This document shows, in pieces, positions 27,554 through 38,994 of a stretch of 64,000 nt of DNA. The notes beneath the pieces were generated by a model. The model saw only the letters and a program-made list of their open reading frames with translations. It did no database searches and had not been told where the DNA came from. The translations under genes were made by a program, and so were the position numbers. Source of the DNA: an uncultured Chelatococcus sp. (GTDB lineage: Bacteria; Pseudomonadota; Alphaproteobacteria; Rhizobiales; Beijerinckiaceae); NCBI GenBank assembly GCA_937863995.1, contig CALMIK010000066.1:1-64000 (forward strand), in the 5' to 3' direction. Each line of letters starts with the position of its first letter. Within the stretch, counting starts at the first letter, position 1.

Positions 27554-28915
27554 TCAGGCGACGGCCTTCGACAGCTCCTCGACGATGTCGTCGACCACCG
27601 CATGCACCAGCGCGCCGTCATCCCCCTCGCCCATCACGCGGATGACGGGCTCGGTGCCGGAGGGGCGCACCAGCAGCCGCCCGCCCTTGCCAAGCCGCTC
27701 GCGCCCGCGCTCGACCACCGGCGAGATCACCTCGTCCGGCGGCGCGCCCTTGGCGAAACGCACGTTGCGCAGCACCTGCGGCAGCGGCTGGAACAGGTGG
27801 CAGACCTCGCTCACCGGCCGGTTGCGGCGGCGCACCACGGCCAGCAGCTGCAGCGCGGCGATCAGGCCATCGCCCGTGGTGCCGTAATCGGCCATGATGA
27901 CGTGCCCGGACTGCTCGCCGCCCAGGTTGTAGCCTTCGTTGCGCATGCGCTCCAGCACGTAGCGGTCGCCCACCGACGTGCGGGCCAGCTCTACGCCAAT
28001 GCCGGCGAGATAGCGCTCGAGTCCGAGGTTCGACATGACGGTGGCGACGATGCCGGGGCGCGACAGCCGCCCGTCTTCCTTCCACAGCGTGGCGATGGCG
28101 GCCATCAACTGGTCGCCGTCGACCACGTTGCCCTTCTCGTCGACGACGATGACCCGGTCGGCGTCGCCGTCGAGGGCGATGCCGATGTCGGCGCGCGTCT
28201 CGTGCACCTTGGCGATGAGCGCGGCCGGCGCGGTCGATCCCACGTCGCGGTTGATGTTGAAGCCGTCCGGCTCCACGCCGATGGCGATGACTTCGGCGCC
28301 GAGCTCCCACAGCGCATCGGGCGCGACGCGATAGCCTGCGCCGTTGGCGCAGTCCACCACGATGCGCAGGCCGTCCAGGCTGAGCGCCTTTTCCGGCGCG
28401 CCGCCGTTTTGCGACAATGTCCGCTTGGCGAATTCGATATAGCGCGCATGCGCCCCCTCGATGCGCCTGGCGCGGCCCATGCGCTCGGGAGACGTCAACC
28501 GCAGGCGAAGATCCGCGCCGATGAGCGACTCGATCTCGCCCTCCACCTCGTCGGACAGCTTGTAGGCGTCGGGGCCGAAAAGCTTGATGCCGTTGTCCTC
28601 ATAGGGATTGTGCGAGGCGGAGATCATGACGCCGAGATCGCAGCGCATGGAGCGCGTCAGCATCGCCACGGCGGGGGTGGGCATCGGTCCGAGCAGCAGC
28701 ACGTCCATGCCGACCGAGGTGAAACCGGCAACGAGCGCATTCTCGATCATGTAGCCGGAAAGCCGCGTGTCCTTGCCGATCACGACGCGGTTCCTGTAAT
28801 CGCCCCGGCGGAAGGTAAGGCCCGCGGCCTGTCCGACCTTGAGCGCCAGCTCCGGCGTAATCACGGTGTTGGCGCGGCCACGAATGCCGTCGGTTCCAAA
28901 ATAGCTGCGCGTCAT
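27554..28915 (-). CDS. glmM: Phosphoglucosamine mutase
   Basis: Converts glucosamine-6-phosphate to glucosamine-1-phosphate for UDP-GlcNAc, peptidoglycan and lipopolysaccharide. The 453-residue product starts [13 protein letters not shown], has the phosphoserine loop [15 protein letters not shown] with Ser101, the metal-binding DGDADR, the sugar-binding GEQSGH, and the C-terminal phosphate-binding [12 protein letters not shown]. Upstream open frame to 29002 lacks a start with a binding site; GGAA precedes the chosen ATG. Last gene of the leftward envelope cluster, after ftsH as in many alphaproteobacteria, but separated from it by a hairpin. Confidence 0.97.
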   Translation of the reverse strand: MTRSYFGTDGIRGRANTVITPELALKVGQAAGLTFRRGDYRNRVVIGKDTRLSGYMIENALVAGFTSVGMDVLLLGPMPTPAVAMLTRSMRCDLGVMISASHNPYEDNGIKLFGPDAYKLSDEVEGEIESLIGADLRLRLTSPERMGRARRIEGAHARYIEFAKRTLSQNGGAPEKALSLDGLRIVVDCANGAGYRVAPDALWELGAEVIAIGVEPDGFNINRDVGSTAPAALIAKVHETRADIGIALDGDADRVIVVDEKGNVVDGDQLMAAIATLWKEDGRLSRPGIVATVMSNLGLERYLAGIGVELARTSVGDRYVLERMRNEGYNLGGEQSGHVIMADYGTTGDGLIAALQLLAVVRRRNRPVSEVCHLFQPLPQVLRNVRFAKGAPPDEVISPVVERGRERLGKGGRLLVRPSGTEPVIRVMGEGDDGALVHAVVDDIVEELSKAVA

Positions 28916-29081
28916 GTGTCGTTCCACTGGCTTACGCTGACCCGTCGGGCATCCGGCTGGCGCGGCGGTTGGCACGCGGCGCGCGAGGCAAGATACGGGC
29001 AACAGCTTTCCAAATCCTGATGCCTGCCGGCCTGCGGGATCAACTCAAGAAATATGGCCAAATATATCTGCGGATAAGGAA

Positions 29082-29103
29082 ACGGCCGGATCGCTCCGGC
29101 CGT
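29082..29103 (-). terminator. Hairpin terminator after ftsH
   Basis: Perfect 9-bp stem ACGGCCGGA / TCCGGCCGT with loop TCGC. On the minus strand it is followed by TTTCCTTATC. It stands 22 bp beyond the ftsH stop. The AT-rich DNA just beyond (29040-29075) may carry a glmM promoter. Confidence 0.6.
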
Positions 29104-29125
29104 CTCGATGGTCACGCCCCAGCCG

Positions 29126-31045
<1,920 letters not shown>

Positions 31046-31241
31046 CTTGTGTCTGTCATCCCGCAAGGTTGAGAGGCCGCGATAGTCGAAAGCGCTCATG
31101 TCGAGAACGGCCTGGCACCGGCCCCGTGTCGCGCCCGCAAACCCTTGTCTGCAAGCGCACGCGCGGTCCGGTGTTACGGCGTATCCTCGCGTAATTTAGG
31201 CGTCCAGCCAGCACTTGCCAAGATGCCGAGCAGCCGTATGG

Positions 31242-32345
31242 CTATAATTCTGGTCCCGGTCCTCGTCCACGCCGGCGCGGCGGCTCGCGAACGACGTGGA
31301 TTTCGCCCGCCGGATCGAGCCGCACCGCCGCGCCGTGCAGGGTGCGGCGCAAGCCGGTAGCGGACGCGGCGGCCCGGGCTAGTTCCCGCTCCAATCGTTC
31401 CAGCCGTTCCAGCGGCACGGGCGTGTCGCTCGCCCTCGTCACCCGCAGAACCGCAAGCGCCAGCACGCGCAGCACGATGTCGTCGGGCTCTCGCCACAGG
31501 CCGGCGCAAAGCACCAGCCGCTCGCCATCAAGGCGCGCAAGCGCTGCGAAACGGGCAGCGGCAATCGTCGCGAGCGCGTCCTCGGCCCGGGCGCAGCGCT
31601 CCGCGAGGCGCGCCAGCCGCTCGTCCGTCAGCCCCAGCGCCGCGCGTTCGTGCGCCAGCTCACGCAAACGTGCACGCAGGAAGCGCGTGTCGCCGTTCGC
31701 CGGATCGTCGACCGCGACCGCGCCGGCCTCCAGCGTCACCGCAACGAGCCGCTCCTTGGTGAGGCCGAGCATCGGCCGCGCCAGCAGCACGGCGGTGCGC
31801 GGCAGCGGCGCGACGGGCCGCATGGCCGCCAGTCCGCCGACACCGCTGCCGCCGGCAAGGCGCATCAGCACCGTTTCCGCCTGATCGGCCCGGTGATGGG
31901 CGGTGACGACATGGCTCGCGCCCATATCTTGAGCGGCTTCCGCCAGCAGCCGGTAGCGCGCCGCCCGCGCCGCCTCCTGCACGCCGCGCTGCGGCTTTTC
32001 GCCTTCCCACACCAGCACGCGGGCGGCGATCCCCAGGCCTTCCGCCAGCGCCGCGACGACGCGCGCCTCCTCCGCGGCTGCGGCGCGCAGGCCATGATCG
32101 ACGCTGGCGACCAGCAACGCCGGCGCATTGCCACCGCGCAGCGCACGCCAACGCGCAGCCAGCAGCAGCAGCGCCAGCGAGTCGGGGCCGCCGGACACCG
32201 CCAGCACCAACCCCGGCACATGGGCGAGGGACGCGAAAAGCGCATCGACCTCGCCATCGCTGATCGCATCGAAGGGCGACAAGCGCGGATCAATCACGCG
32301 GGAGGAAACGTCTTGCGGCGATGAAGCATCTTGGGAAGCGGTCAT
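31242..32345 (-). CDS. tilS: tRNA(Ile)-lysidine synthase
   Basis: Modifies C34 of the CAU-anticodon tRNA(Ile) to lysidine using ATP and lysine, changing its decoding from AUG to AUA. The 367-residue protein has the PP-loop SGGPDS at 51-56, the conserved VDHGLR segment, the HHRADQAETVLMRLAGGSG motif, and PMLGLTKERLV. The C-terminal part is shorter and less conserved than in E. coli TilS, as is usual in alphaproteobacteria. It lies between cpoB and ftsH. Confidence 0.94.
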   Translation of the reverse strand: MTASQDASSPQDVSSRVIDPRLSPFDAISDGEVDALFASLAHVPGLVLAVSGGPDSLALLLLAARWRALRGGNAPALLVASVDHGLRAAAAEEARVVAALAEGLGIAARVLVWEGEKPQRGVQEAARAARYRLLAEAAQDMGASHVVTAHHRADQAETVLMRLAGGSGVGGLAAMRPVAPLPRTAVLLARPMLGLTKERLVAVTLEAGAVAVDDPANGDTRFLRARLRELAHERAALGLTDERLARLAERCARAEDALATIAAARFAALARLDGERLVLCAGLWREPDDIVLRVLALAVLRVTRASDTPVPLERLERLERELARAAASATGLRRTLHGAAVRLDPAGEIHVVREPPRRRGRGPGPEL

Positions 32346-32411
32346 GATGCCGGCTCGAAAAGGCGGCGACGGCCCGGCGCGCGGCGCTTCGGGGCGATCG
32401 CGCCAACGGGC

Positions 32412-33521
32412 TCACGAGCATTGCGCGTGGGCGCGCGCACGGGCGATGCCTTCCCGCACATCGGAACCGGCCTCGGGAAACTTGCGGATCGTCTCGGCGA
32501 GGGTGGCGCAGGCCTGGTCGCGAGCGCCGAGCGCATCGAGCGACATTCCAAGCTTCAGCATGCCCTGGGGAGCGAAAGGACTGGCGGCGTGGGTGGTGGT
32601 CAGCCGCAAATATTGCTCGGCAGCCTCGCGGTAGCGCCCGCGAAAATAATAGCTTTCGCCGAGATAGAACGTCGCGTCCGGCACCAGCCGGTCACGCGGG
32701 TGGCTTTGGAGAAACTCGCGAAACGCCATTTCCGCCGCCCAGTAGTCCTGCCGGCGCAACGATGCTTCGGCGTTGCGGTAGCCGACCTGCGGATCGCCCG
32801 GCGCGGTCGCGGCGACGGAGGGAATGCCGGCAGCGGCCGCATTGCCCTGCGCGGAAGCGGAAACTGGGGCTGCCGTCGCTGCCCCGGCCGTGGCGGTCCG
32901 CCCGGCGCCGGCGACGGCGCCCAGATCGAGCGGCCTCCCGGCCCCAACCGGCTCCACGGGCAAGCTCACCGCCGGAGTATCGATGCGCGGCATCGCCAGC
33001 AGTGGCGCGCCCGAATCCGGCACGCCGGCCGCGATCACGGCAGGCGGCGCGGCGGGAACCGCTCCTGCCGAATCCGCCCCTGCCGAAATGGACGACGCCG
33101 GCAGTGCCGGCGTCGATGTTTGCGGGATCTCTTGTCTCTGGGAGAACTCCCGGGACATCTCTTGCCGCATTTCTGCGCCGCCTGTCTGCGGGACGCCCGG
33201 CACGAGGTCGGAGCGTTTCTGCTTGGCCGGCGGCTGGGCTGGCGCCCCCTGTCCACCGCCCCCCGATTCCTGGAAGCGGAACTCGACGTCTTCCTGGAAT
33301 CGCTGAAGCTGTTCCTGCAGGCGGCGATTTTCGAACTGCAGCTTCTCGACGGTGCCGGCCAGCTCGCGCACCTGGTTTTCCAGCCGGTTGAGGCGCAGGA
33401 AAAACTCGGACGTGTCCTGGGCGGCGGCGGGCGTCAGCGCGGCCGCCGTCAGAAGCGCCGGCAGCAAAAGCGCGGCGAGCGCCAGTCCGGCGCGGGAAAA
33501 AAATAAACGGCGTGCGGTCAT
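32412..33521 (-). CDS. cpoB: Cell division coordinator CpoB (YbgF)
   Basis: Periplasmic Tol-Pal-associated protein that couples peptidoglycan synthesis and outer-membrane constriction in E. coli. The 369-residue product has a signal peptide (GLALAALLLPALLTAAALTPAAA-QD), a coiled-coil region (FFLRLNRLENQVRELAGTVEKLQFENRRL), a long Pro/Ala-rich linker, and C-terminal tetratricopeptide repeats (residues ~250-365: YWAAEMAFREFLQSHP, YFRGRYREAAEQYLRL). The start at 33521 places the signal peptide correctly; a TTG 16 codons upstream is unlikely. It follows pal but with 295 bp between them, occupied by a palindromic element and a separate hairpin. Confidence 0.93.
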   Translation of the reverse strand: MTARRLFFSRAGLALAALLLPALLTAAALTPAAAQDTSEFFLRLNRLENQVRELAGTVEKLQFENRRLQEQLQRFQEDVEFRFQESGGGGQGAPAQPPAKQKRSDLVPGVPQTGGAEMRQEMSREFSQRQEIPQTSTPALPASSISAGADSAGAVPAAPPAVIAAGVPDSGAPLLAMPRIDTPAVSLPVEPVGAGRPLDLGAVAGAGRTATAGAATAAPVSASAQGNAAAAGIPSVAATAPGDPQVGYRNAEASLRRQDYWAAEMAFREFLQSHPRDRLVPDATFYLGESYYFRGRYREAAEQYLRLTTTHAASPFAPQGMLKLGMSLDALGARDQACATLAETIRKFPEAGSDVREGIARARAHAQCS

Positions 33522-33603
33522 CAGCAAAGAACCTCGTCCTTTCCAACGGGATGATGAGTCAAATGTCAAAGATACTCTTACCCGAAACCATTCACCGCGT
33601 CAG

Positions 33604-33645
33604 TTTAGAGGCTGTTAGCGACCATGGTCACTGACAGCCTCTAAA
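33604..33645. repeat. Nested palindrome between pal and cpoB
   Basis: A perfect 12-bp stem TTTAGAGGCTGT / ACAGCCTCTAAA encloses a second palindrome, GACCATGGTC (33620-33629). It could act as an attenuator or RNA-processing stem in the tol-pal transcript, as it lies between pal and cpoB. No T-tract follows on the minus strand. Confidence 0.5.
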
Positions 33646-33690
33646 ACATTTTATGGCATTGCAGCCCGCAAGACCATCCCGCGCACGGCA

Positions 33691-33795
33691 TGGAGCGCTT
33701 ATCGATTAAATGGGATCATTTAATCGATAAAAATTCGCTCAAAATCAATGTGTTAAATCGTATCCCCGTTTCAACGAAACCGGGATACGATCTAG
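33691..33795 (-). repeat. RIME/Bru-RS-like palindromic element, copy D
   Basis: Member of the 104-bp family in the orientation of copies A and C. The arms CGATTAAATGGGATCATTTAATCG and ATCGTATCCCCGTTTC/GAAACCGGGATACGAT are intact. It lies between pal (stop at 33817) and cpoB, inside the otherwise continuous tol-pal gene run. Confidence 0.9.
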
Positions 33796-33816
33796 AGCCG
33801 CGCGCGGGATGCGTGC

Positions 33817-34332
33817 TCACGAACCGGCAGGACGGTCGAGGACCGTGACGGCGCGGCGGTTCTGCGACCAGCAGGAGATGTCGTTGCACACGGCCACCGG
33901 GCGCTCCTTGCCGTAGGACACGACGCGGATGCGGTTCGACGGGATGCCGCGCGACACGAGGTAGTCGTACACGGTCTGGGCGCGGCGAGCGCCGAGCGCG
34001 TAGTTGTATTCGCGCGTGCCGCGCTCGTCGGCGTGGCCCTCGATCAGGAAGGTATAGTGCGGGAAGCGCTGCAGCCAGGCAGACTGCTTGTCGAGGGTCG
34101 ACACGGCGGTTGCCGTCAGGGTGGTGCTGTCGGTTTCGAAGAACACGCGGTCGCCGACGTTCACGACGAAGTCCTGCGCGGAGCCGGGCGTCGAGGCGCC
34201 GGCGCCGTAGAGACCAGCCGCGCCGCCGCCGGCCCCCGCCTGGTCGGTCTTGGAGGCGCAGGCGCCCAGCGCCAGCGTCGCCGCAAGGATGGCAGCCGCC
34301 TTGAAACCGGCAGAAACCTGAAGGCCAAACAT
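33817..34332 (-). CDS. pal: Peptidoglycan-associated lipoprotein Pal
   Basis: Outer-membrane lipoprotein that binds peptidoglycan and TolB. The 171-residue product has a lipoprotein signal with lipobox LGAC and lipidated Cys25, a Gly/Ala-rich linker, and an OmpA-like domain: VNVGDRVFFETDSTTLT, FLIEGHADERGTREYNYALGARRAQTVYDYLV and IRVVSYGKERPV. The Asp and Arg residues of the diaminopimelate-binding site (HADERGT, GARRA) are present. CAGGAGA lies 8 nt before the ATG. Between tolB and cpoB. Confidence 0.97.
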   Translation of the reverse strand: MFGLQVSAGFKAAAILAATLALGACASKTDQAGAGGGAAGLYGAGASTPGSAQDFVVNVGDRVFFETDSTTLTATAVSTLDKQSAWLQRFPHYTFLIEGHADERGTREYNYALGARRAQTVYDYLVSRGIPSNRIRVVSYGKERPVAVCNDISCWSQNRRAVTVLDRPAGS

Positions 34333-34412
34333 CGTAACTTCTCCTGAAAACAAAAAACCGGAACCAGATAGCATTTTTCGTGCGAAATCGCACGCGTCGT
34401 CGATTGAGCCGA

Positions 34413-35738
34413 TCAGCGCAGGTCGCTCACCAGCGGCGACCAGGCGGGATCGGAGGCATAGGAAGGCGTCGGCACCTGCACGCGCACGCGGCCCGTGACA
34501 TCGGCCATGTAGAGCCGCCCGCCGCCCTCGCCGCCCGGATCGCTGAAGAACATCAGGAACTGGCCGTTGGGCGCCCAGGTCGGGCTTTCGTTGTGATACC
34601 CTTCGGTAAGAATGCGCTCGCCGGAGCCGTCCGGCTTCATGATGCCGATGGCGAACTGGCCGGCGCGCGAGCGCGTGAAGGCGATGAAGTCACCGCGCGG
34701 CGACCACACCGGCTGGCTGTAGCGCCCCTCGCCGAAGGAAATGCGCTGCTGGTTGGAGCCGTCGGCGTTCATGACGTAGATCTGCGGCCCGCCGCCGCGG
34801 TCGGACTCGAACACGATCCGGCTGCCGTCGGGCGAGAACGAGGGCGACGTATCGATGGCGTTGGTCGAGGTGACACGCGTCGTGGTGCGGGCGCGCAGCG
34901 CGATGGCATAGATGTTGGCGTTGCCGCCCTGCTGCAGGCTCAGCACCACCCGCTGCCCGTCGGGCGCGAATTGCGGGCTCGACGTCATCTCGGGAAAGCT
35001 GCCGACGACCTCGCGCTGGCCGGTCTCGATGTTGAGGAGCTGCACGCGCGTGGCCTGGTTGAGGCGCTGCGACATGAACGCGACCTCCTGCGACACCGGC
35101 GAGAAGCGCGGCGACACCACAAGTTCCTCGCCGCGCGTCAGGTAGCGCAGGTTGGCGCCGTCCTGATCCATCACGGCGAGGCGCTTGCGGCGGTTTTCCT
35201 TCGTGCCGGTCTCGTCGACGAACACGACGCGCGTATCGAACATGCCCTTGAGGCCGGTGACGCGGGTGAGCACGGCGTCCGACACGATATGGCCGATGCG
35301 CCGCCAGTTCACCGGGTCGGTGTAGTACTGCTGGCCGGTGAGCTGCTGGCCGGCGAACACATCCCACAGGCGGAATTCCACCCGGATGCGCCCGCCCGCC
35401 TCGCGCACGGCCCGGCCGGTCACGAGGCCCTGGGCATTGATCGCCTGCCACGCGGCGAAGTCGGGCACGGCGTCGAAGTTCGGCGCCCTGTCAGGGAAGG
35501 TCGCGGGATCGATCGGCGCGAAATAGCCGATGCGGCGCAGGTTATTGGTGATCAGCTCGGTAATGCCGGCGGCCACCTCCGGGTCGCCGCCGAAATCGGC
35601 GACCGCGATGGGCAGCGGGGCAAAGGAAGGGCTGTTGAGCGTGATCGATATTTCGGCGCGCGCGGCGGGCGCCGCTAGCGCGAACCACGCCAGCGCCAGC
35701 GCGGCGGCGATGCGGGGCAGCAAGGCGATCGTCTTCAT
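34413..35738 (-). CDS. tolB: Tol-Pal system protein TolB
   Basis: Periplasmic beta-propeller protein of the Tol-Pal envelope complex. From the ATG at 35738 it is 441 residues. It has a signal peptide ([20 protein letters not shown]), an N-terminal alpha/beta domain ([21 protein letters not shown]) and a six-bladed propeller with repeated S/T-P-x-F/W-S-P-D-G motifs ([39 protein letters not shown]). An alternative start at 35828 or 35825 lies just after the tolA stop behind GAGGGG and would add 30 residues before the signal peptide. I prefer the shorter form because of the signal peptide, but the binding site favours the longer one, so the start is open. Confidence 0.95.
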   Translation of the reverse strand: MKTIALLPRIAAALALAWFALAAPAARAEISITLNSPSFAPLPIAVADFGGDPEVAAGITELITNNLRRIGYFAPIDPATFPDRAPNFDAVPDFAAWQAINAQGLVTGRAVREAGGRIRVEFRLWDVFAGQQLTGQQYYTDPVNWRRIGHIVSDAVLTRVTGLKGMFDTRVVFVDETGTKENRRKRLAVMDQDGANLRYLTRGEELVVSPRFSPVSQEVAFMSQRLNQATRVQLLNIETGQREVVGSFPEMTSSPQFAPDGQRVVLSLQQGGNANIYAIALRARTTTRVTSTNAIDTSPSFSPDGSRIVFESDRGGGPQIYVMNADGSNQQRISFGEGRYSQPVWSPRGDFIAFTRSRAGQFAIGIMKPDGSGERILTEGYHNESPTWAPNGQFLMFFSDPGGEGGGRLYMADVTGRVRVQVPTPSYASDPAWSPLVSDLR

Positions 35739-35835
35739 CGTCGGGCATCTCTCGGTCGAGAACCGCAGGAACTGCGGGAAGGAACGGCGCGGCAGCGCGT
35801 GGGGGATGGAGGCTCGTGTCGTCATCATGTTCCCC

Positions 35836-37005
35836 TCAGCCGAGAAAATCGCCGGGCGGGGCGTTGATGCGCCAGTCGCGCCAGTCGTTGTAATAGGGCG
35901 CGTACTGCGCCGGGAAGTTATAGGGCGCGCAGCGGCGGATGGCGCGCATCAGGCTTTCAGCATAGGAGCGCGAGGCCGCGTCGTCGGCGCCGCCAACCAG
36001 CTGCGGCGGACTGGCGAGCGTGCCGTCCTCGTTGAGCGACACCTTGATGATGGGCGAACTCGTGACGTCCGCCATGCCGGGCGGGGCCGAGAAGCAGCGG
36101 CCGATCTGCTCCTTCATCAGGTTGCCGATGGCGTCGCGCTGCGACAGCGACAGCTTGGGCGCGTTGCCGGTGCGCGTGCCGGCGGACGCCGCCTGCCGTT
36201 CACGCCCGGTCGAGCCCGACGCTTGCGGCCGGTCGCGGCTCGCGAGCAGCTTCTCGATGGAATCGGCGTTCGCGGGTTTGTCCGCGTTCGAGCGCGAAGC
36301 AGCCTTCACCGGCTCCGGCGCGGCCTTGCGCGGCTCAGCGCGCGGCTGTGCGGGCTTGGCAGGCTCCGGTTTGGAAGGTTCCGGCTTGGGCGGCTCCGGC
36401 TTGGGCGGCTGCGGCTTCGGCGGCTGCTTGGGCGGCTCGGGTTTCGGTGGCTCGGGCTTCGGAGGTTCCGGCTTCGGAGGTTCCGGCTTCGGAGGTTCCG
36501 GCTTCGGAGGTTCCGGCTTGGGCTCCTGCAACTCGGCGAGCTGCTGCGGACGCGGCTGGGGAACCGGCGGCGCGGGCACGGGCTCGGCAACCTTCACCGG
36601 CTCTGGCGGCGGTTCGGGCTTCGCCTGTTCGGGTTTGGGAGGCTCGGATTTGGGAGGCTCGGGAACGGGCTCGACCGCGGCGCGATCCTCGCTCTTGTCC
36701 TCGGCGACGGGGCGCGCGACGGGAGCCGGAACGTCGCGTTTTTCCTCGCCTGTCTCCGGCTTCTGCTCCTCGATCTCGGCGACACGGTCCACGCGCGGCT
36801 TCGGCGTCTCCTGCACGGTCTTGGCCGTGCGGTCGCCCTGCGTCATGGTCGAGAACGCTTCGTCCGAGATCACCTCGACGGCGATGGATTCCTGCTGGTC
36901 GGAAAACTTCGGCGCCGACGAGAAAGCCAGCACGCCGGCCGTCAGCAGGGCGACATGCACCACCGCCGATGCGACCAGTCCGGGCTCTTTTCGCGAAAAG
37001 CGCAC
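35836..37005 (-). CDS. tolA: Tol-Pal system protein TolA
   Basis: Inner-membrane protein bridging TolQR to the outer membrane. The 389-residue product has one membrane anchor (residues ~9-29), a long Pro/Lys/Glu-rich periplasmic stalk and a C-terminal TolA/TonB-like domain ([25 protein letters not shown] to the end). The stalk carries tandem [11 protein letters not shown] repeats (residues ~160-215), encoded by repeated 15-bp units. In E. coli the stalk is an alanine-rich helix; here it should instead be an extended polyproline rod, more like TonB. Follows tolR after 10 bp. Confidence 0.93.
   Translation of the reverse strand: MRFSRKEPGLVASAVVHVALLTAGVLAFSSAPKFSDQQESIAVEVISDEAFSTMTQGDRTAKTVQETPKPRVDRVAEIEEQKPETGEEKRDVPAPVARPVAEDKSEDRAAVEPVPEPPKSEPPKPEQAKPEPPPEPVKVAEPVPAPPVPQPRPQQLAELQEPKPEPPKPEPPKPEPPKPEPPKPEPPKPEPPKQPPKPQPPKPEPPKPEPSKPEPAKPAQPRAEPRKAAPEPVKAASRSNADKPANADSIEKLLASRDRPQASGSTGRERQAASAGTRTGNAPKLSLSQRDAIGNLMKEQIGRCFSAPPGMADVTSSPIIKVSLNEDGTLASPPQLVGGADDAASRSYAESLMRAIRRCAPYNFPAQYAPYYNDWRDWRINAPPGDFLG
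36450..36515 (-). repeat. 15-bp tandem repeats in tolA stalk
   Basis: Four nearly perfect copies of the 15-bp unit GGCTTCGGAGGTTCC (plus-strand reading) encode PEPPK units of the TolA stalk; flanking copies are diverged. In-frame gain or loss of units would change stalk length without disrupting the gene. Confidence 0.85.
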
Positions 37006-37015
37006 AGGAGCATCC

Positions 37016-37498
37016 TCAGTTCGGCCTGGCGCCCGCCGGCGCGCCGGCGAGCTTGGGATCGGGCTCGGTGACGAGCGCGACCTTCTTGAAGCCTGCCGCC
37101 GTGATGAGCGCCATGACTTCCGCCACGCGCCCGTAGTTCACCGCCTTGGCGCCGCGCACATAGATGCGCTCTTCCTCGCCCGCGGGCGCGACCTCGCGCA
37201 GCTTCGTGACGATGTCGGCGTCGGCGAGTTCCGTCTCGAGCACGAACACGCGCCCGCCCGCGTCCACCGAGACGGTGAGCGGCTTCTGCTCCATGTTGAG
37301 GGGCTTGGCCGCCGTCTGCGGCAGGTCGAGCGGCACGCCGACGACCATCATGGGCGCCGCGACCATGAACACGATCAGCAACACCAGCATGACGTCGATG
37401 AACGGCGTCATATTGATATCGGAAATCGCCGCGGGCGCGCTTCTGCGCCGCCCCCGCCGCCCGGAACCCGATCCCGATCCGCCAACCGACATGCCCAT
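37016..37498 (-). CDS. tolR: Tol-Pal system protein TolR
   Basis: ExbD/TolR-family inner-membrane protein that, with TolQ, uses the proton-motive force to energise TolA. The 160-residue product has a glycine- and arginine-rich cytoplasmic start, one membrane segment (residues ~31-52) with the proton-carrying Asp35 in MTPFIDVMLVLLIVFMV, and a periplasmic domain (VPLDLPQTAAKP). Lies between tolQ and tolA, 15 bp downstream of tolQ. Confidence 0.95.
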   Translation of the reverse strand: MGMSVGGSGSGSGRRGRRRSAPAAISDINMTPFIDVMLVLLIVFMVAAPMMVVGVPLDLPQTAAKPLNMEQKPLTVSVDAGGRVFVLETELADADIVTKLREVAPAGEEERIYVRGAKAVNYGRVAEVMALITAAGFKKVALVTEPDPKLAGAPAGARPN

Positions 37499-37513
37499 GG
37501 TGACTCTCCCCGC

Positions 37514-38233
37514 TCAGGCGGCCGCGCGCTCGTCGAGCTGGCGCGACAGGATGGACGAGAACTCGTCGGCGAAGCCTTCGAGCCGCGCCTGGGCGCGCGA
37601 TGCTTCCGACTGGAGCTTGTTGTAGGCGATGACCGCCGGAATGGCCGCGAGCAGGCCGATGGCGGTGGCGAACAGCGCCTCCGCGATACCCGGCGCCACG
37701 ACCGCGAGGCTGGTGTTGTTCGATGCAGCGATGGAGCGGAAGCTCGTCATGATGCCCCACACCGTGCCGAAAAGGCCGATGAACGGCGCGGACGAGCCCA
37801 CCGACGCCAGCACGCCGAGCCGCGACTGCAACCGCTCGCCCTCGCGCTGGATGGCAAGGTCGAGCGAGCGGTCGATGCGCTGCTGCAGGCTGCCGAGAGC
37901 GCGGCGCTGGCCGTTGACGCTGCGCTTCCATTCGCGCATCGCCGCCTGGAACAGCGCCTGCATGCCGTGCACGGGCTTGTCCTCAAGCGCGCGGTAGAGC
38001 TCGTCCAGCGAGCGGCCGGACCAGAACACTTCCTCGAACTGGCTCATGGAGCGCCGGTAGCGGTTGAACAGCAGCGACTTGTCGATGATGATCGCCCAGC
38101 ACCAGACCGAGGCCGCGACGAGACCGATCATCACCAGCTTGACGACGAGATGCGCCTGCCAGAACATGCCGAAAAGCGTAATCTCGGTGCCGGCGGCTGG
38201 CAGGGCCGTCTGGATCACGGCGGCGGTAGGCAT
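37514..38233 (-). CDS. tolQ: Tol-Pal system protein TolQ
   Basis: MotA/TolQ/ExbB-family proton channel protein of the Tol-Pal motor. 239 residues with three membrane segments: near the N-terminus (VVKLVMIGLVAASVWCWAIII), and the pair SAPFIGLFGTVWGIMTSF and IAEALFATAIGLLAAIPAVIAYN, where Thr and Pro/Gly residues line the proton path. The ATG at 38233 has AAGGA 7 nt upstream; a GTG five codons earlier is less well placed. First gene of the tolQRAB-pal run. A 293-bp gap separates it from ybgC and should contain its promoter. Confidence 0.96.
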   Translation of the reverse strand: MPTAAVIQTALPAAGTEITLFGMFWQAHLVVKLVMIGLVAASVWCWAIIIDKSLLFNRYRRSMSQFEEVFWSGRSLDELYRALEDKPVHGMQALFQAAMREWKRSVNGQRRALGSLQQRIDRSLDLAIQREGERLQSRLGVLASVGSSAPFIGLFGTVWGIMTSFRSIAASNNTSLAVVAPGIAEALFATAIGLLAAIPAVIAYNKLQSEASRAQARLEGFADEFSSILSRQLDERAAA

Positions 38234-38526
38234 CGACAATCCTTTCACACTGCAGAGGCTGTAACGGAACAGCCGAGATCGCGAACGCCAGACGCCGCGG
38301 ACGCCCGACCGAATTTCCCGGACGGCCGTACAGCAGGTTCAAACGGTGACGCTTCTCTGCTTCTGGGTCGCTTACAAATCTGTCGAAATGAGGGCCGCGC
38401 CGCTTTATCGCGGCCGGAGTCACACATGACATCGTGTTGTCGATAGATAATACCGACTACAGTTAATGCCGCGTTACGATGCGAATCATGCAACGCGAAT
38501 CATGCGGTTACGAAAGCGGAAAATCG
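38234..38526. other. Intergenic region upstream of tolQ
   Basis: About 290 bp between ybgC and tolQ. The first part after ybgC (38400-38520) is AT-richer, with TAGATAATAC and TACAGTTAATG. I saw no gene or strong hairpin. It probably carries the promoter of the tolQRAB-pal genes, since ybgC normally lies within the same operon. Confidence 0.4.
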
Positions 38527-38994
38527 TCAGTCGCTGCCCTGCAGCACGCGCCGCAGCGCATCGGGAATGCGCACTGGGCGCCCGCCCGCAATCGCCGCCA
38601 CGCGCACGTCGGCCGAGACGATCAGCTCGCCGCCACGCAATATCCGCTGGGCGATGACGAGCGATGCGCCGCGCACGTCCTCGGTGCGGGTGCGCACTTC
38701 CAGCACATCGTCCATCAGCGCCGGGCGGTGGTAGTCGATGGTCAGGCGGCGCACGGCGAAGATCAGGCCCTCGCCCCCCGCATGCAGCTCGTTCTGCCCG
38801 ACGCCGGCGAGCCGCAGGCTGTCGGTGCGCCCGCGTTCAAGAAACCGCAGGTAGCCGGCATGGTAGACGATGCCCGAAAAATCCGTGTCCTCGTAATAGA
38901 CCCGCACCGGCAGGACATGCGTGTCGCCATCGAACCGGCCGGCGAGGTCGGGCCAGCCGGCGCGCCCGTCCGGGGAAGAGGGTTCATGCGTCAT
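38527..38994 (-). CDS. ybgC: Tol-Pal-associated acyl-CoA thioesterase YbgC
   Basis: Hot-dog fold thioesterase that hydrolyses short-chain acyl-CoAs at the membrane. 155 residues; the active-site region [27 protein letters not shown] holds the catalytic Asp38 and the following His45. The N-terminal ~20 residues are extra and probably disordered. Its start overlaps the end of ruvB by 11 bp, so ybgC is translationally coupled to the ruv genes. Confidence 0.95.
   Translation of the reverse strand: MTHEPSSPDGRAGWPDLAGRFDGDTHVLPVRVYYEDTDFSGIVYHAGYLRFLERGRTDSLRLAGVGQNELHAGGEGLIFAVRRLTIDYHRPALMDDVLEVRTRTEDVRGASLVIAQRILRGGELIVSADVRVAAIAGGRPVRIPDALRRVLQGSD

Noticed and set aside
36421-36520. Tandem repeats considered as a CRISPR array
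   Set aside because: The units are 15 bp, contiguous without spacers and in frame in tolA.
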